Below are positions 34,761 through 45,960 of a stretch of DNA of 55,097 nt, one piece after another (the stretch's first letter is position 1; each line of letters starts with the position of its first letter). A model generated the notes under the pieces. The model was not told the origin of the DNA, did not search any database, and was given only the letters and a program-made list of their open reading frames with translations. Where the stretch lies: NCBI GenBank assembly GCA_003184365.1, contig NKYR01000189.1:1-55097 (forward strand), read 5' to 3'. Position numbers and translations under genes: made by a program. Source of the stretch: Evernia prunastri (Eukaryota > Ascomycota > Lecanoromycetes > Lecanorales > Parmeliaceae).

Positions 34761-35398
34761 NAGTCGTCTTAGTTCATATGTCTCGAACCCCAAAGAAGTT
34801 CAATATGAAGATGGCAATAAATTTTGACAATACAGTCATAGAACCAGAAGCGAATATCAGAGTTCTGGGCCTGCAAGTCGACTCAAAGCTGAGATGGGGA
34901 CCCCACATAGCTCAACTCAAAGCCAAATCAACAAATCAAGGCCGCGCGATCAAATGCCTCGCGGGATCGACATGGGGAGCCACCTTTCAAAAGTGCAGAT
35001 TGGTATACAATGCAGTAATGAGGCCAATGTTGACCTTTGCGGCCTCAATCTCGCATCAACCAAAGGGCACTTCAGAGGCCACCAAGAGTCATATAAAAAG
35101 GCTAGCAATTATTCAAAATGACTGCTTACGAACCGTTCTCGGTGCATTCAAAGCTACCCCAGTACCAGTTTTGGAGGCGGAAGCGGCAATTGCACCAATA
35201 GAAATCCAGCTTGACCGACTAGTGATGCAACAACAGGCCAGTGGTGGGATTCATCTGGTAACGCAGGAGGGAAACATGCACATATGGAACAAACNTCGCT
35301 CCTTAGGAGTCAAAGAGTGGCATGAGGCGGCTTGTACAACAAGGAGGAAAAAGAACTGGATCAACCCAATTAAAGACGTAGAGGAATATCAAGACGTC
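34761..35398 (+). mobile_element. LINE fragments 2 and 3, repeats of the upstream fragment joined by Ns
   Basis: After the N at 34761, sequence 34762-35294 repeats 34006-34540 with about one difference (gaagcc to gaagcg). After the N at 35295, 35296-35398 repeats part of 34608-34710 with a C/T difference. Both begin and end mid-ORF. This looks like different genomic copies, or allelic contig ends, placed side by side by a scaffolder. Confidence 0.8.
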
Positions 35399-35399
35399 N

Positions 35400-35546
35400 C
35401 CTAACCCTAACCCTAACCCTAACCCTAACCCTAACCCTAACCCTAACCCTAACCCTAACCCTAACCCTAACCCTAACCCTAACCCTAACCCTAACCCTAA
35501 CCCTAACCCTAACCCTAACCCTAACCCTAACCCTAACCCTAACCCT
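35400..35546. repeat. Telomeric repeat tract (CCCTAA)n, about 24 units
   Basis: About 147 bp of uninterrupted CCCTAA repeats start just after the N at 35399 and run directly, without a gap, into LINE ORF sequence (ccctagtccagatatc). CCCTAA/TTAGGG is the telomere repeat of most filamentous ascomycetes. On the plus strand this orientation places the chromosome end to the left. The open frame on the other strand (Leu-Gly repeats) is only a translation of the repeat. Confidence 0.95.
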
Positions 35547-35921
35547 AGTCCAGATATCAAGCGAAAATCTCTACATCGGTTAGAAGTCCGGCTCAGGAAG
35601 GCGGTCTCTTTGACAATAGATTCGATTACCACTCCAAGCTAAGGAAAGCAGAAAGCTCAATGGCAGTACAACTTCGAAGCGAGAAGATAGGTCTCAATGA
35701 TTTTCTCTATCGAATGAAGGTACCTGGTATTCGAAACGCTGAGTGCTCATGCGGCTGGAGAAAAGAGACGGTCAAACACATATTACTGTTCTGCCCGGAA
35801 CTGGCGAAAGAGAGAAGAGAACTCATTGAACAAGTCGGCACGCCAGATTATCGACAAATCTTGACACAGAAGCACGGAATACGCGCTGCCGCACGATGGA
35901 TGATCAAAATAGGACGTCTCG
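35547..35921 (+). pseudogene. LINE ORF2 C-terminal fragment adjoining telomere repeats
   Basis: The fragment begins at tccagatatcaagcgaaa, directly after the telomeric repeats, and corresponds to 36126-36500. It encodes MAVQLRSEKIGLNDFLYR and ECSCGWRKETVKHILLFC, a Cys/His cluster (CxC...H...C) of non-LTR element tails. At about 35920 the ORF departs from the parallel copy and becomes LTR-end sequence. Confidence 0.8.
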
Positions 35922-35968
35922 ATCAAAACCGTGCCCAGAGTCAAGTCTAATGGGGGTAAATTGAATAA
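35922..35968 (-). repeat. LTR end fragment fused to LINE sequence
   Basis: About 45 bp (aaccgtgcccagagtcaagt and on to ttgaataa) equal the beginning of the LTR-like sequence at 10689. They follow the LINE ORF without a gap and stop at the N at 35969. The parallel LINE copy at 36500 has tgtcagaaccgtg at this point, sharing 13 bp with the LTR end. Confidence 0.75.
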
Positions 35969-35969
35969 N

Positions 35970-36854
35970 GCTCCTTAGGAGTCAAAGAGTGGCATGAGGC
36001 GGCTTGTACAACAAGGAGGAAAAAGAACTGGATCAACCCAATCAAAGACGTAGAGGAATATCAAGACGTCAAAGCAATTGATCAAAGGGTCCAAGACTGG
36101 GCCCGTCAACAATGGCTAGATCGATGGTCCAGATATCAAGCGAAAATCTCTACACCGGTTAGAAGTCCGGCTCAGGAAGGCGGTCTCTTTGACAATAGAT
36201 TCGATTACCACTCCAAGCTAAGGAAAGCAGAAAGCTCAATGGCAGTACAACTTCGAAGCGAGAAGATAGGTCTCAATGATTTTCTCTATCGAATGAAGGT
36301 ACCTGGTATTCGAAACGCTGAGTGCTCATGCGGCTGGAGAAAACAGACGGTCAAACACATATTACTGTTCTGCCCGGAACTGGCGAAAGAGAGAAGAGAA
36401 CTCATTGAACAAGTCGGCACGCCAGATTATCGACAAATCTTGACACAGAAGCACGGAATACGCGCTGCCGCACGATGGATGATCAAAATAGGACGTCTCT
36501 GTCAGAACCGTGTGGCCCAAGAGCAATTGGCTCGGTCCAAATTACCGCTAGGACTAGACAAAGAAACCCAAAACAAGAAAAAGGGTAAGGAGAAGAGGGG
36601 AAGCAAAAAGAAGGCATAGAAGGAGACAATCACGGAAACAATAGCGGCAGACTGAAAGAGAACGGAAGTGACAGTGGTTTGTGGCAACAACTTGACAGTC
36701 AAAGACTAAGAGTTGACAACAATGATAACACGAGAGGATAAGTTGAAGTTTTTGTCCGAAAGGTTTCTTCAGCGCTACAAATATTCGAGGAACTCCCTGA
36801 TTAGTAAAGTAGTTTACTAGATAGGCGTATTAAGCAATCAATCAATCAATCAAT
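35970..36854 (+). mobile_element. LINE 3' end with ORF2 terminus and (CAAT)n tail
   Basis: After the N at 35969 the LINE ORF resumes (LGVKEWHEAACTTRRKKNW), runs through the CSCGWRKQTVKHILLFC cluster and ends in a Lys-rich tail with TAG at 36617-36619. About 215 bp of 3' UTR follows and then (caat)n at 36835-36854, after which AT-rich RIP DNA begins. A simple-repeat tail is typical of the 3' end of Tad/I-like LINEs. This is the only copy here with a proper 3' end. Confidence 0.8.
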
Positions 36855-37374
36855 AAGACGATTAATAAACTTTTTAACGTTTCGATATTAGTTTTAAAAG
36901 AAAGAATCTTTAAGAGAAGAAACTAAATAACTTTTATCGAAGTAATAAATAACTTTCTTAATAGTGTTTCGATTTCGATATCTTTAATATCTTTGAACGT
37001 AAGAGAATTTATTAACGTTATATGTATTTCAATAAAGTAAACGTCTTTATAAGCGTCTTTATAAGTATTATATTAATTATCTTCGGATTTAGAAAAACTT
37101 ATATCGTCTAATATTTTAAACAATAACACGCTTAATAAGTTTTTAATAATATCGATTTTTTCAGTGTCTGAGACGTCGAAGTTATCGTTAATAAAATCTA
37201 TAATAAAATCTATAATTAAATTTATAATTAAACGATAATTTTTAATAGAATAATTTAAATAGTATAAAGTTCTTAAAAAATATAAGAATCTTTCGTCGAA
37301 TTCTTTCGTAATATTAATTAAAGTTAACGCTTTCGAATTATACGAATCTTATATTTATAAGAAAATAATAATTA
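36855..37374. repeat. AT-rich RIP-mutated block upstream of the copia pol remnant
   Basis: All frames are closed. By position this could be the integrase region of the copia element that becomes readable at about 37375, but I cannot align it. Confidence 0.5.
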
Positions 37375-38400
37375 ATACGTATCGTAAAATAAAATAAGAA
37401 CTCGTTATACAAAAAGAAGTAAACTTTTTAAAAATTAATAATATTTAAATCTTAATAAGTTTATTTTTGAATATACGCGTTTTAAATAATAAGTAAATTT
37501 ATAAATTTAAGCGTAATCTCTCAAATAAAGTTATGCGATATAAAGTTCGTTAAATAATTCGAGATTTCGAATAACGCGAGAATATCGATTTTAATAAGAT
37601 CTTTATTTTTATAATTAAGTTTATAAATTATAAAACGATTTTCGTTTTAGTGATAATTTTCGACTAAAAATTAAAGTAGATAAACGTTAAAATTATATTT
37701 CTATATAACAATATAAAAGAGATTATTTATATAACTTAGTTTATAAATTTCGAGAAAAACGATAAGTAAAAGATTTGCAAATTTATTAAACTTCTTTATA
37801 AACTTAAACAATTTTTTCGAATATAATATAATACTTTATTTACGTTTTTTAAGAAATTAAGCTTCGAATTTATCGCGATCGATTACTTTATCTTCAATAA
37901 TAATAATATTATTATCGTTATTTATATAAACGATATTTTTCTCGTTAACGTTAATAAAGTTGAAATTTAGCGTATTAAAGATTAGCTTAATAAGCGCTTC
38001 GAGATAATCGATTTAAAATTATACGTCTATTATCTTAAAATAACGATTATTAAAATCGTATTAATCGTATCCTTCGTCTCGATTAGATAGATTATATTCA
38101 AAAATTTATTATTAATTATAATATATAAGAATTCAAAGATATATCTACTCTTATAAGCTTCGAAAGATATTAAATTATCGACGAAGGTTTTTAGATATTC
38201 GAAGTTTTTCGTATTAAGTATTAATTAGTCGTCGAGTTATTAATATACGTAATGTTAGATACTCGATTAGATATTATATTCGCGATTTTAGTGATATTAA
38301 GATATAATTTTAATTCGAATAAAACTCACTAAAAGATCGTTAAGCGTATCTTTCGATATCTTAGATATATCGTGAACTAAGAACTCGTTTTCAAAAAAGA
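37375..38400 (+). pseudogene. Ty1/copia reverse transcriptase, RIP-mutated
   Basis: In spite of many stops the copia pol pattern is legible. Near 37440-37540 the reading VLNNK*IYKFKRN fits the pre-RT motif. At 37539 YKVR*IIRDFE*RENIDFNK matches the block in which copia elements have YKARLVARGF and GIDF. At about 37683 NVKIIFLYNNIKEIIYI follows, at about 37788 KLLYKLKQFFRI*YNTL, and at about 37905 IVIYINDIFLVNVNKVEI, the catalytic YVDD box now read as YIND. NKRFEIIDL and YYLKITI continue the order. Nearly every change is C-to-T or G-to-A (Trp codons to stops, Asp to Asn). One frame suffices from about 37500 to 38300; the part before 37470 needs a shift. The copy is dead. Confidence 0.85.
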
Positions 38401-41400
38401 TTTATAATTTCTATTTAATTATATCAATACAAATTAAATTAATAATTAAAATATTCGAAGATTTACGTTAGATTATATGTTCGATATAGATAATACGATT
38501 ATTAATTGATTTTTTAAACGATAGTTTATCGTAATAATTTCGATTTGCGAGATCGAATATATCGATTAAACTTAGATTATTAAGAAAATCGTCTGACTTC
38601 GTAAATTATTAAATTAAATTAATTTTAACATTTTTTAAATATAAATCGTTATTATCTTTTATGATAATTAACATATAACAATTTTAACGAAGAATTCTTA
38701 GTTTTATACTCGAATTAAATATATTAATATTTAATATTATTATATACGAAAATAAGTCGTCGCTGATAATATCGAATTGAAATACGTTTTTATTAATAAA
38801 TAGATAGTTGGTAAGCTTATTAAGATTCTTTGCAGAGATAAATTCGAATAATTTCGTCGTTTTATTAAATTAAAATCTCGTCTATAATCTTATATATTTA
38901 TATATTTATATATTTTCATTAAAAGAAGTCGTTAACTTTAAAAGAGTATTTCATTAAATTTCATATTTCGAATAATTGATCGAATAATCGATCTATTCGA
39001 AAAATCTTCGACTATTATTATTTTATTCTTCGCGATCTCTTTTAGCGATTATAATATCTATAATCATTAAACTTTTAACGCTTATTTAGAGTATATAATT
39101 ATATAAATCTACTATTATATATAATCGCATAAATCGAATTCTTTAGATATATCTTCGTCAAAATCTTATCGAAAATCTTCGTATTATACGCGATAATTAT
39201 TAATGTCAAATATTAAAATTTTATAATCGATTATTAAAGATCTTGCAGTATATCGATTCTATATAATTAAAATTTTTTCTTTTAATTATTTCACTACTAT
39301 CTTTACATATATTTTTAATCTCGTTTTTATCTAATTTTGATATATATTAAATGATATAAAAATTTAATTTTTAAAATATCGTTTTTTGATAAAAAGTAAA
39401 ATCTTTGAAAGATTTTGATAAGAATTATTTTGATATAATCATTTTAAGGATTTCGATTTCTTTACTTTCGCTACTCGAATTTCGCGCTAACTCGATTGAG
39501 ATTTTCGACTTCGTAAGCATTAAAACTCGTGAAGTAGAAATCTCGCGTTTAGGGAATATAGAAAATATTCTACTGACTAATCATCTCAGTTATTCGACGT
39601 TAATCTCACTTTAATTATTCGGTTTTTAACTTTAGTTACTCGGCGCTCGAAATATGCGTGCGAAGAAGAGTGTTGAAATTCTAAAGTCTAAAAGGTCGTC
39701 AAGTCGACTAAAGATCGATCTTGGCATCGGTCGCACTTTGTATCGTAGCTCCTCCATATTAGCTACAATTAAGTGTTTCTATCACCTATTTTTGACAGAG
39801 TTATCGAAAGCTTTTAAAATAATATTTTACTTCGAGAGTAAATACGCATTAGAGTAGAGTTTAATATTAATCTTTCGTAAATCTATTATTATTTTAGATT
39901 TATCGTTTTTTTATATTAGGAAAATCGAAAAAAAAATCGCTAACGATATTTTTAATAAAACTTTCTCGACGTATTTTTATTTTATTAAAAAATCGAAAAT
40001 AGAATTTATAACTTTTCGATCTCTTTGAAATAAATTAAAAGAATTTTATTTTAATTCGAAAAAATCTAATTTATCTTTAAAAGAAATAAATGTTTTAATT
40101 TTATTATTAAAACGATTAAGATTCGATCGAAATAGAGTTTAATATTTCTTTAGAATCTTTTCGATTCTTTCTCGATATTTAAAATCTTAATATTCTAAAA
40201 TATCTATTTTTAATACTACGACGTCTTCGAAATAATTTATAATATATAATTTAAATTTCGTTTGAAATTTATCAATAAAGATATCGATAAAATAAAAATC
40301 AATTTTTATAAATTTCGCGAAATTTTATAAAACTAATAAAAAACTTAATAATTAATCTTTATAAATTTTATATAAGTATTTTTCGAAATTTGTAATTGAA
40401 ATTGCATTAGAATAATCGTTAAGCATAATTTATACTCTCGATATAAAAACTTTTAATTAAAGATTTATCTTTAAAATAGATTCGAAAAGATAAAAATATT
40501 TAATTATCAAAGATTAATATTTAATTAAAATATTCTATTTAATATTAAACTAAAGAATTACAACTTTGATAACGTAGATATTTTTTTTTCTTTAAAATAT
40601 TTAAAGAATCTTAATCTTTATTAATAACATTAATATAAATAATTTTTCAATATGTATATTAATCTTAAAAACTTTAAATCTAATTATTCGAACCGATACT
40701 TATTCTTTATCGTTAATATTAATTGTATCTAAGAAATTTCAGCAAATATCAATATTATTAAATTTTAAAATATCGATATTAATAATCATTTTATATAATA
40801 AGTTTAAGATAATATAAAATCCTTTTAAGACAATTTCTTCTTTTTTTGTAATAATTTATATTCTTATATTTATCGTAATATAATCGTATAAAAATAAAAT
40901 TTCGATATTAATTTCTTTATAACGTAATTTCTTTTATTGAATATTAAATATAAACGATATTAATCGAAAAAATTTAGATGATAAATATCTTTTATCAAAG
41001 ATACTAAAGATTTAATATTTAAATATAATTTTTAAAATTTTTTATTCTCTTAAAAATAAGTATATATAATTTTAAAAAAAAAATTAAAAAGTACTTCAAA
41101 AATTTTTAAATTTGAAGTTTAAACATTTAAAATAAAGATATTAATTTTAATAATATTAAAATCTAAAATTATTTCGATAGCGAGTGTAATAATTGAAATT
41201 AATTAAACTTATAAAGATATTTTTATAAATATATTGAAATAATTAAGAGATATTAATAAGTTTAAGAAGTTCGTAATAGATATAAATATATTAATAATTA
41301 ATGTTATAATAAAATTGCTTTTTAATAAATCTTAATTATTTATTAAAAATTCTAAAATTCTTTTTTTTAAAGTTCTTCTTTAATTAAAATTTTTAATATA

Positions 41401-42298
41401 ACGTACGTTTCTCAGTCGTAAACGTTTAAATCTTTATTTTTATCTACATTTTTCTTCTCTTTTTCTAAATTTATCTTTATTATCTTTCGATTTTAATTCG
41501 TATAATTATTATTTTAATAATCTTCGTTATAATAACGATAAAGACGAAAAGATAACTTCTTCGATTTTCGTTCGTTATCTTTAATATTTAAGATCTTTAA
41601 AATTCGCTTAAATTCTTAAAATTATCTAAATTTAACTTCAATTAAAACGATCTTTAATTCGATATTTTAAATTAATTCTTTAATTATAAGATTTTTAAAT
41701 AAACGTTAAATTCTAATAAAATTTAATGTGAATAAGTTAAAATCGAACTTTATTCGAAACTTATTTAAATTATAAATACATTTTACGACGACTTCGTTAT
41801 TACGAACTTATCGATTAAAATTTTCGATAATTTTTTTTTTCACGTATAAGAATAACGAGTATTAAATTTACGTCGAAATTTTTTTAGAGATATCGAATAA
41901 TTATATTTTTATCAATAATTTCGATATCGTAAAGATAATTAATCCTTTTAATTAGATATTAACTAATAACAAGAATAACGTTATCGAATCGAAATTTTAT
42001 ATTTTCGACTTTCTTTAGAGATTTAAAGCGATTTGATCGATATTTTCTAAAGAATTTATCTCTTTATATAACGAAATTGTTATTTATCTTCTAACGTATT
42101 CGAGCGAATAATTTATTATATTACTTTAAAGCATTTTTCTTTAAACATATTAATAGCACTCATAAAATCGAATTATTATTTTTTAATTTTATAATATATT
42201 AAAAACGATGAATAAAGAAAGCTATAAATTACTTATTGAGATTAAACATTATAACGTCTATTAATCGAAGAACTCGAGATTTTCGTTTTTTCGAAGCG
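38401..42298. repeat. AT-rich RIP-mutated repeat block
   Basis: This is a long AT-rich block with closed frames. The left end probably continues the copia element (RNase H region). A less mutated patch with several CG-containing words and open frames of about 67 codons lies at 39405-39860; it has no recognisable product. The rest cannot be assigned. Confidence 0.65.
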
Positions 42299-43890
42299 TA
42301 ATCGATAGAATCTAAATAATCATAATTTCAAGATTAACGATTAAATTAATAGCGTTTATGAAAATGCTTATTCTACGAAATTAATTAATAATATTCTCGA
42401 CGAAAACGCTTGTTCGATAATAACACTTAATTATATTCTCGATTATAGTTATATTTAAAAAATAATTTCAATCGACGATTTTTTTAAAAATAAATTTAAA
42501 ATCAACACTTATTAATAACGAAGCTCGATATTTTATCGAATAACTTTAAATCGAAAATAAAATAATTTATCTTTCGCTTCGAGACGACGTAATTTTAATT
42601 TATAAATTTTTTAATAGTTATCTAAAAGCTTCGAAGTCAAATCTTTTAATTTAATATCACGTCGATTATAATTTAATTAATCACTAAAAAACTTTAATTT
42701 TATATCTTAACGAAATAAGATCGATATTCGATTAACTCGTCGTAATAAGATAATAATTAATAAATCGACGAAGCTTAAAAATCTATTTATGTTTTTAATT
42801 AATTTTTTTTCTATTTCTCGATTATATAAATTATAATTAAATCGATTAAAATAAAGAAAATCGAAGAATTCGAAAAAATTTCTTTTTTGATAAAATCTTT
42901 TAAATCTTCGAAATTATTAAACGAGTAAAGAAGATTTTAATAAATTAAGAATTTTCGAAATCGATAAGAATTAACGACTAAAGAATTTTTTTATAAGATT
43001 TAATAACAAATCGAATATTTCGAATTCTCTTAAATTATTTTTTAATTTAAAAATTCAAAATTGAAAATTCTTTTAATTTAATATAAATTAAGATAAATTA
43101 GATGAAAAAAGATATTTCTCGATTTTTCTTTAATACTATCTTCGCTTCGCGTCTGATAATAACTAATATATTATTTAAATTACTTCTGTATCGATATTAT
43201 TTATTAATATTCGAAGAAATAATAGATTATATTTCATATCGTTTTTTATTAATCTTTCGATAATTATTAAAATTATAATATGATTTCTTTGATAGCTGAT
43301 TTTCGAATATTAAGAGTTTTTAATATTTCTTCGAATCTTCGTATTTTTCTTTACTAGTTCGATAATATGATTTATTATTTTTAGACGTAATATTAAACGT
43401 TTTTTTAGCTATCTTAAAAGATTCGATAAATTAATTAAATAAAATTAAGAATATCGTTTCTTTTTATCTTTATTATAATAATCGATTTTATAAAAATATT
43501 TTTAAACGTAATTTCAATAGACGATAATACTCTTAAAAAATTTTAAAAAATTTTAATATTTTATTTAAAAGTTCGTAGAGATAATTAAAAACTTTCTAAA
43601 TTCGTCTCTTAAAATAAAGATTAATTAATATTATAACGATTCGAAATAGATTAATAAGATCTTAATATCTTCGTAATTAATCGTTTAATAACTTATTAAT
43701 TAATCGAGTCGATTAATTTATATTAAAAGATTTTAAAAATAAAAAATTCGTGAAGTTAAAAGAATAATTTCAAGATTTTTCGATTAATTTAATAATTCGA
43801 AATCAGCGTAATTAAGTTAAATATTAATTATTTAAAATCGATTAAAACAATATAATATTAATATAGCGAAAGCGTCGTTAATAATTTAAT
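42299..43890. repeat. RIP-mutated direct repeat, copy 1 (about 1.6 kb)
   Basis: Starting taatcgatagaatctaaata and ending near tatagcgaaagcgtcgtta, this segment is repeated in the same orientation 1,858 bp downstream. The two differ mostly by transitions. All frames are closed; I tried both strands and could not name the element with confidence. Confidence 0.8.
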
Positions 43891-44156
43891 TTTTATATAT
43901 AAAATTTAAAGAATAATTAATATATCTTAAAAACTTTTAAAATTTAAGAAAATAGTTTAATGTATGTTTTTAATATCGCGATATTGCTATTAACTATTAC
44001 GATCGTTATAATATATATATATATAATAAATATAAACGTGATGATTAAGAATTATCGAGAATTCTATTATTTAAATATATTATTCGTTAAGCATATCTAG
44101 ATCTAACTAGCTTCTTTTAGATTAAGTCTAATTAAATTATAAGCCAGATTATAATA
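43891..44156. repeat. AT-rich spacer between the large direct repeats
   Basis: About 266 bp of AT-rich sequence includes a (ta)n run near 44010-44025. No feature is seen. Confidence 0.5.
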
Positions 44157-45745
44157 TAATCGATAGAATCTAAATAGTCGTAATTTCGAGATTAACGATT
44201 AGATTAATAATATTTATGAAAATGCTTATTCTACGAAGCTAATTAATAATATTCTCGACGAAAACGCTTATTCGATAATAACACTTAATTATATTCTCGA
44301 TTATAATAATAATTAAAAAGTAATTTTAATCGACGATTTTTCTTAAAAATAAATTTAAAATCAATACTTATTCGATAACGAAATTTAATATTCTATTAAA
44401 TAACTTTAAATCGAAGATAAATTAATTTATCTTTCGCTTCGAAACGACGTAACTTTAATTTATAAAATCTTTAATAATTATTTAAAAACTTCGAAGTCAA
44501 ATCTTCTAATTTAATATTACGTCGATTATAATTTAATCGATTATTAAAAAAATTTAATTTTATATCTTAATAAAATAAAATCGATATTCGATTAATTCGT
44601 TATAATAAAATAATAATTGATAAGTCGACGAAGTTTAAAAATCTATTTATATTTTTAATTCATTTTTTCTTTATTTCTCGATTATACGAATTATAATTAA
44701 ATTAATCGAAATAAAAAAAGTCGAAGAGATTTCTTTTTCGAAGGAATCTTTTAAATGTTTAAATTTATTAAACGAGTAGAAAAAATCTTAATAAATTAAA
44801 AATCTTCGAAGTCGATAAGAATTAACGATTAAAAAACTTCTTAATAAGATTCGATAATAAATCGAATACTTCGAAGTTTTTTAAATTATTTCTTAATTTA
44901 AAGATTTAAAATTAAAAATTCTTTTAATTTAATATAAATTAAAACGAATTAGACGAAAAAAGATATTTTTTAATTTCTCTTTAATACTATCTTCGCTTCG
45001 CGTTTAATAATAGACGATATATTATTTAAATTACTTTTATATCGATATTATTTATCGATATTCGAAGAAACGATAAATTATATTTCGAATCGTTTTTTAT
45101 TAGTTTTTCGATAATTATTAAAACGATAATATAATTTCTTTAATAGCTGGTTTTCGAATATTAAGAATTTTCAATATTTCTTCAAATTCTTATATTTTTC
45201 TTTATTCGTTCGATAATATAATCTATTATTTTTAAACGTGATATTAAACGTTTTTTAGTTGTTTTAAAAGATTCGACGAATTAATTAAAACGATTTTTGA
45301 AATTAAGAAAATCATTTCTTTCTATCTTCGTTATAATAATCGATTTTATAAAAATATTCTTAAACGTAACTTTAATAAACGATAATACTCTTAAAAAATT
45401 CTAAAGTGTTTTAATATCTTATTTAAAAGTTCGTAGAAATAATTAAAAACTTTTCGAATTCGTTTTTTAAGATAGAGATTGATTAATATCATAACGATTC
45501 GAAAGAGATCGATAAAATCTTAATATCTTCGTAATTAGTCGTTTAATAATTTATTAATTAATCGAGTCGATTAATTCGTATTAAAAAACTTTAGAAATAA
45601 AAAAATTATAAAGTTGAAAAAATAATTTCAAGATTTTTCGATTAATCTAATAATTTAAAATTAGCGTGACTGAATTAGATATAAATTATTTAAAATCGAT
45701 TAAAATAATATGATATTAATATAGCGAAAGCGTCGTTAGTAATTT
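44157..45745. repeat. RIP-mutated direct repeat, copy 2 (about 1.6 kb)
   Basis: This is the second copy of 42299-43890, collinear throughout. It runs into a 137-bp tandem duplication that precedes the Helitron. Confidence 0.8.
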
Positions 45746-45960
45746 AAAAATATTAACGAAAGCGTTTAATATACTTCGAATTTCTTTATATATAAAATCT
45801 ATATAATCATCATCAGTATCATCATTTAAAATCGATTAAAATAATATGATATTAATATAGCGAAAGCGTCGTTAGTAATTTAAAAATATTAACGAAAGCG
45901 TTTAATATACTTCGAATTTCTTTATATATAAAATCTATATAATCATCATCAGTATCATCA
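45688..45960. repeat. 137-bp tandem duplication before the Helitron 5' end
   Basis: The unit tttaaaatcgattaaaataa ... atcatcatcagtatcatca occurs at about 45688-45824 and again at 45825-45960. A third copy of most of it follows the N at 46609. The unit ends in a tca-rich microsatellite that directly abuts the TC of the Helitron. It may be real or a scaffold artefact. Confidence 0.75.

Noticed and set aside
35400..35546. Possible CRISPR-like array
   Set aside because: The units are contiguous 6-mers without spacers and the genome is fungal; it is telomere repeat.
35303..35632. Minus-strand open frame with a long Leu-Gly repeat
   Set aside because: It is only the translation of the telomeric TTAGGG repeat plus an N; not a gene.
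39405..39857. Two open frames of 67-69 codons in the AT-rich block
   Set aside because: They have no recognisable domain and biased composition; probably chance frames in a less mutated patch.
42540..42790. Ty3/gypsy RNase H reading on the minus strand
   Set aside because: A loose resemblance was seen, but the gene order of neighbouring readings did not fit; not enough to claim.
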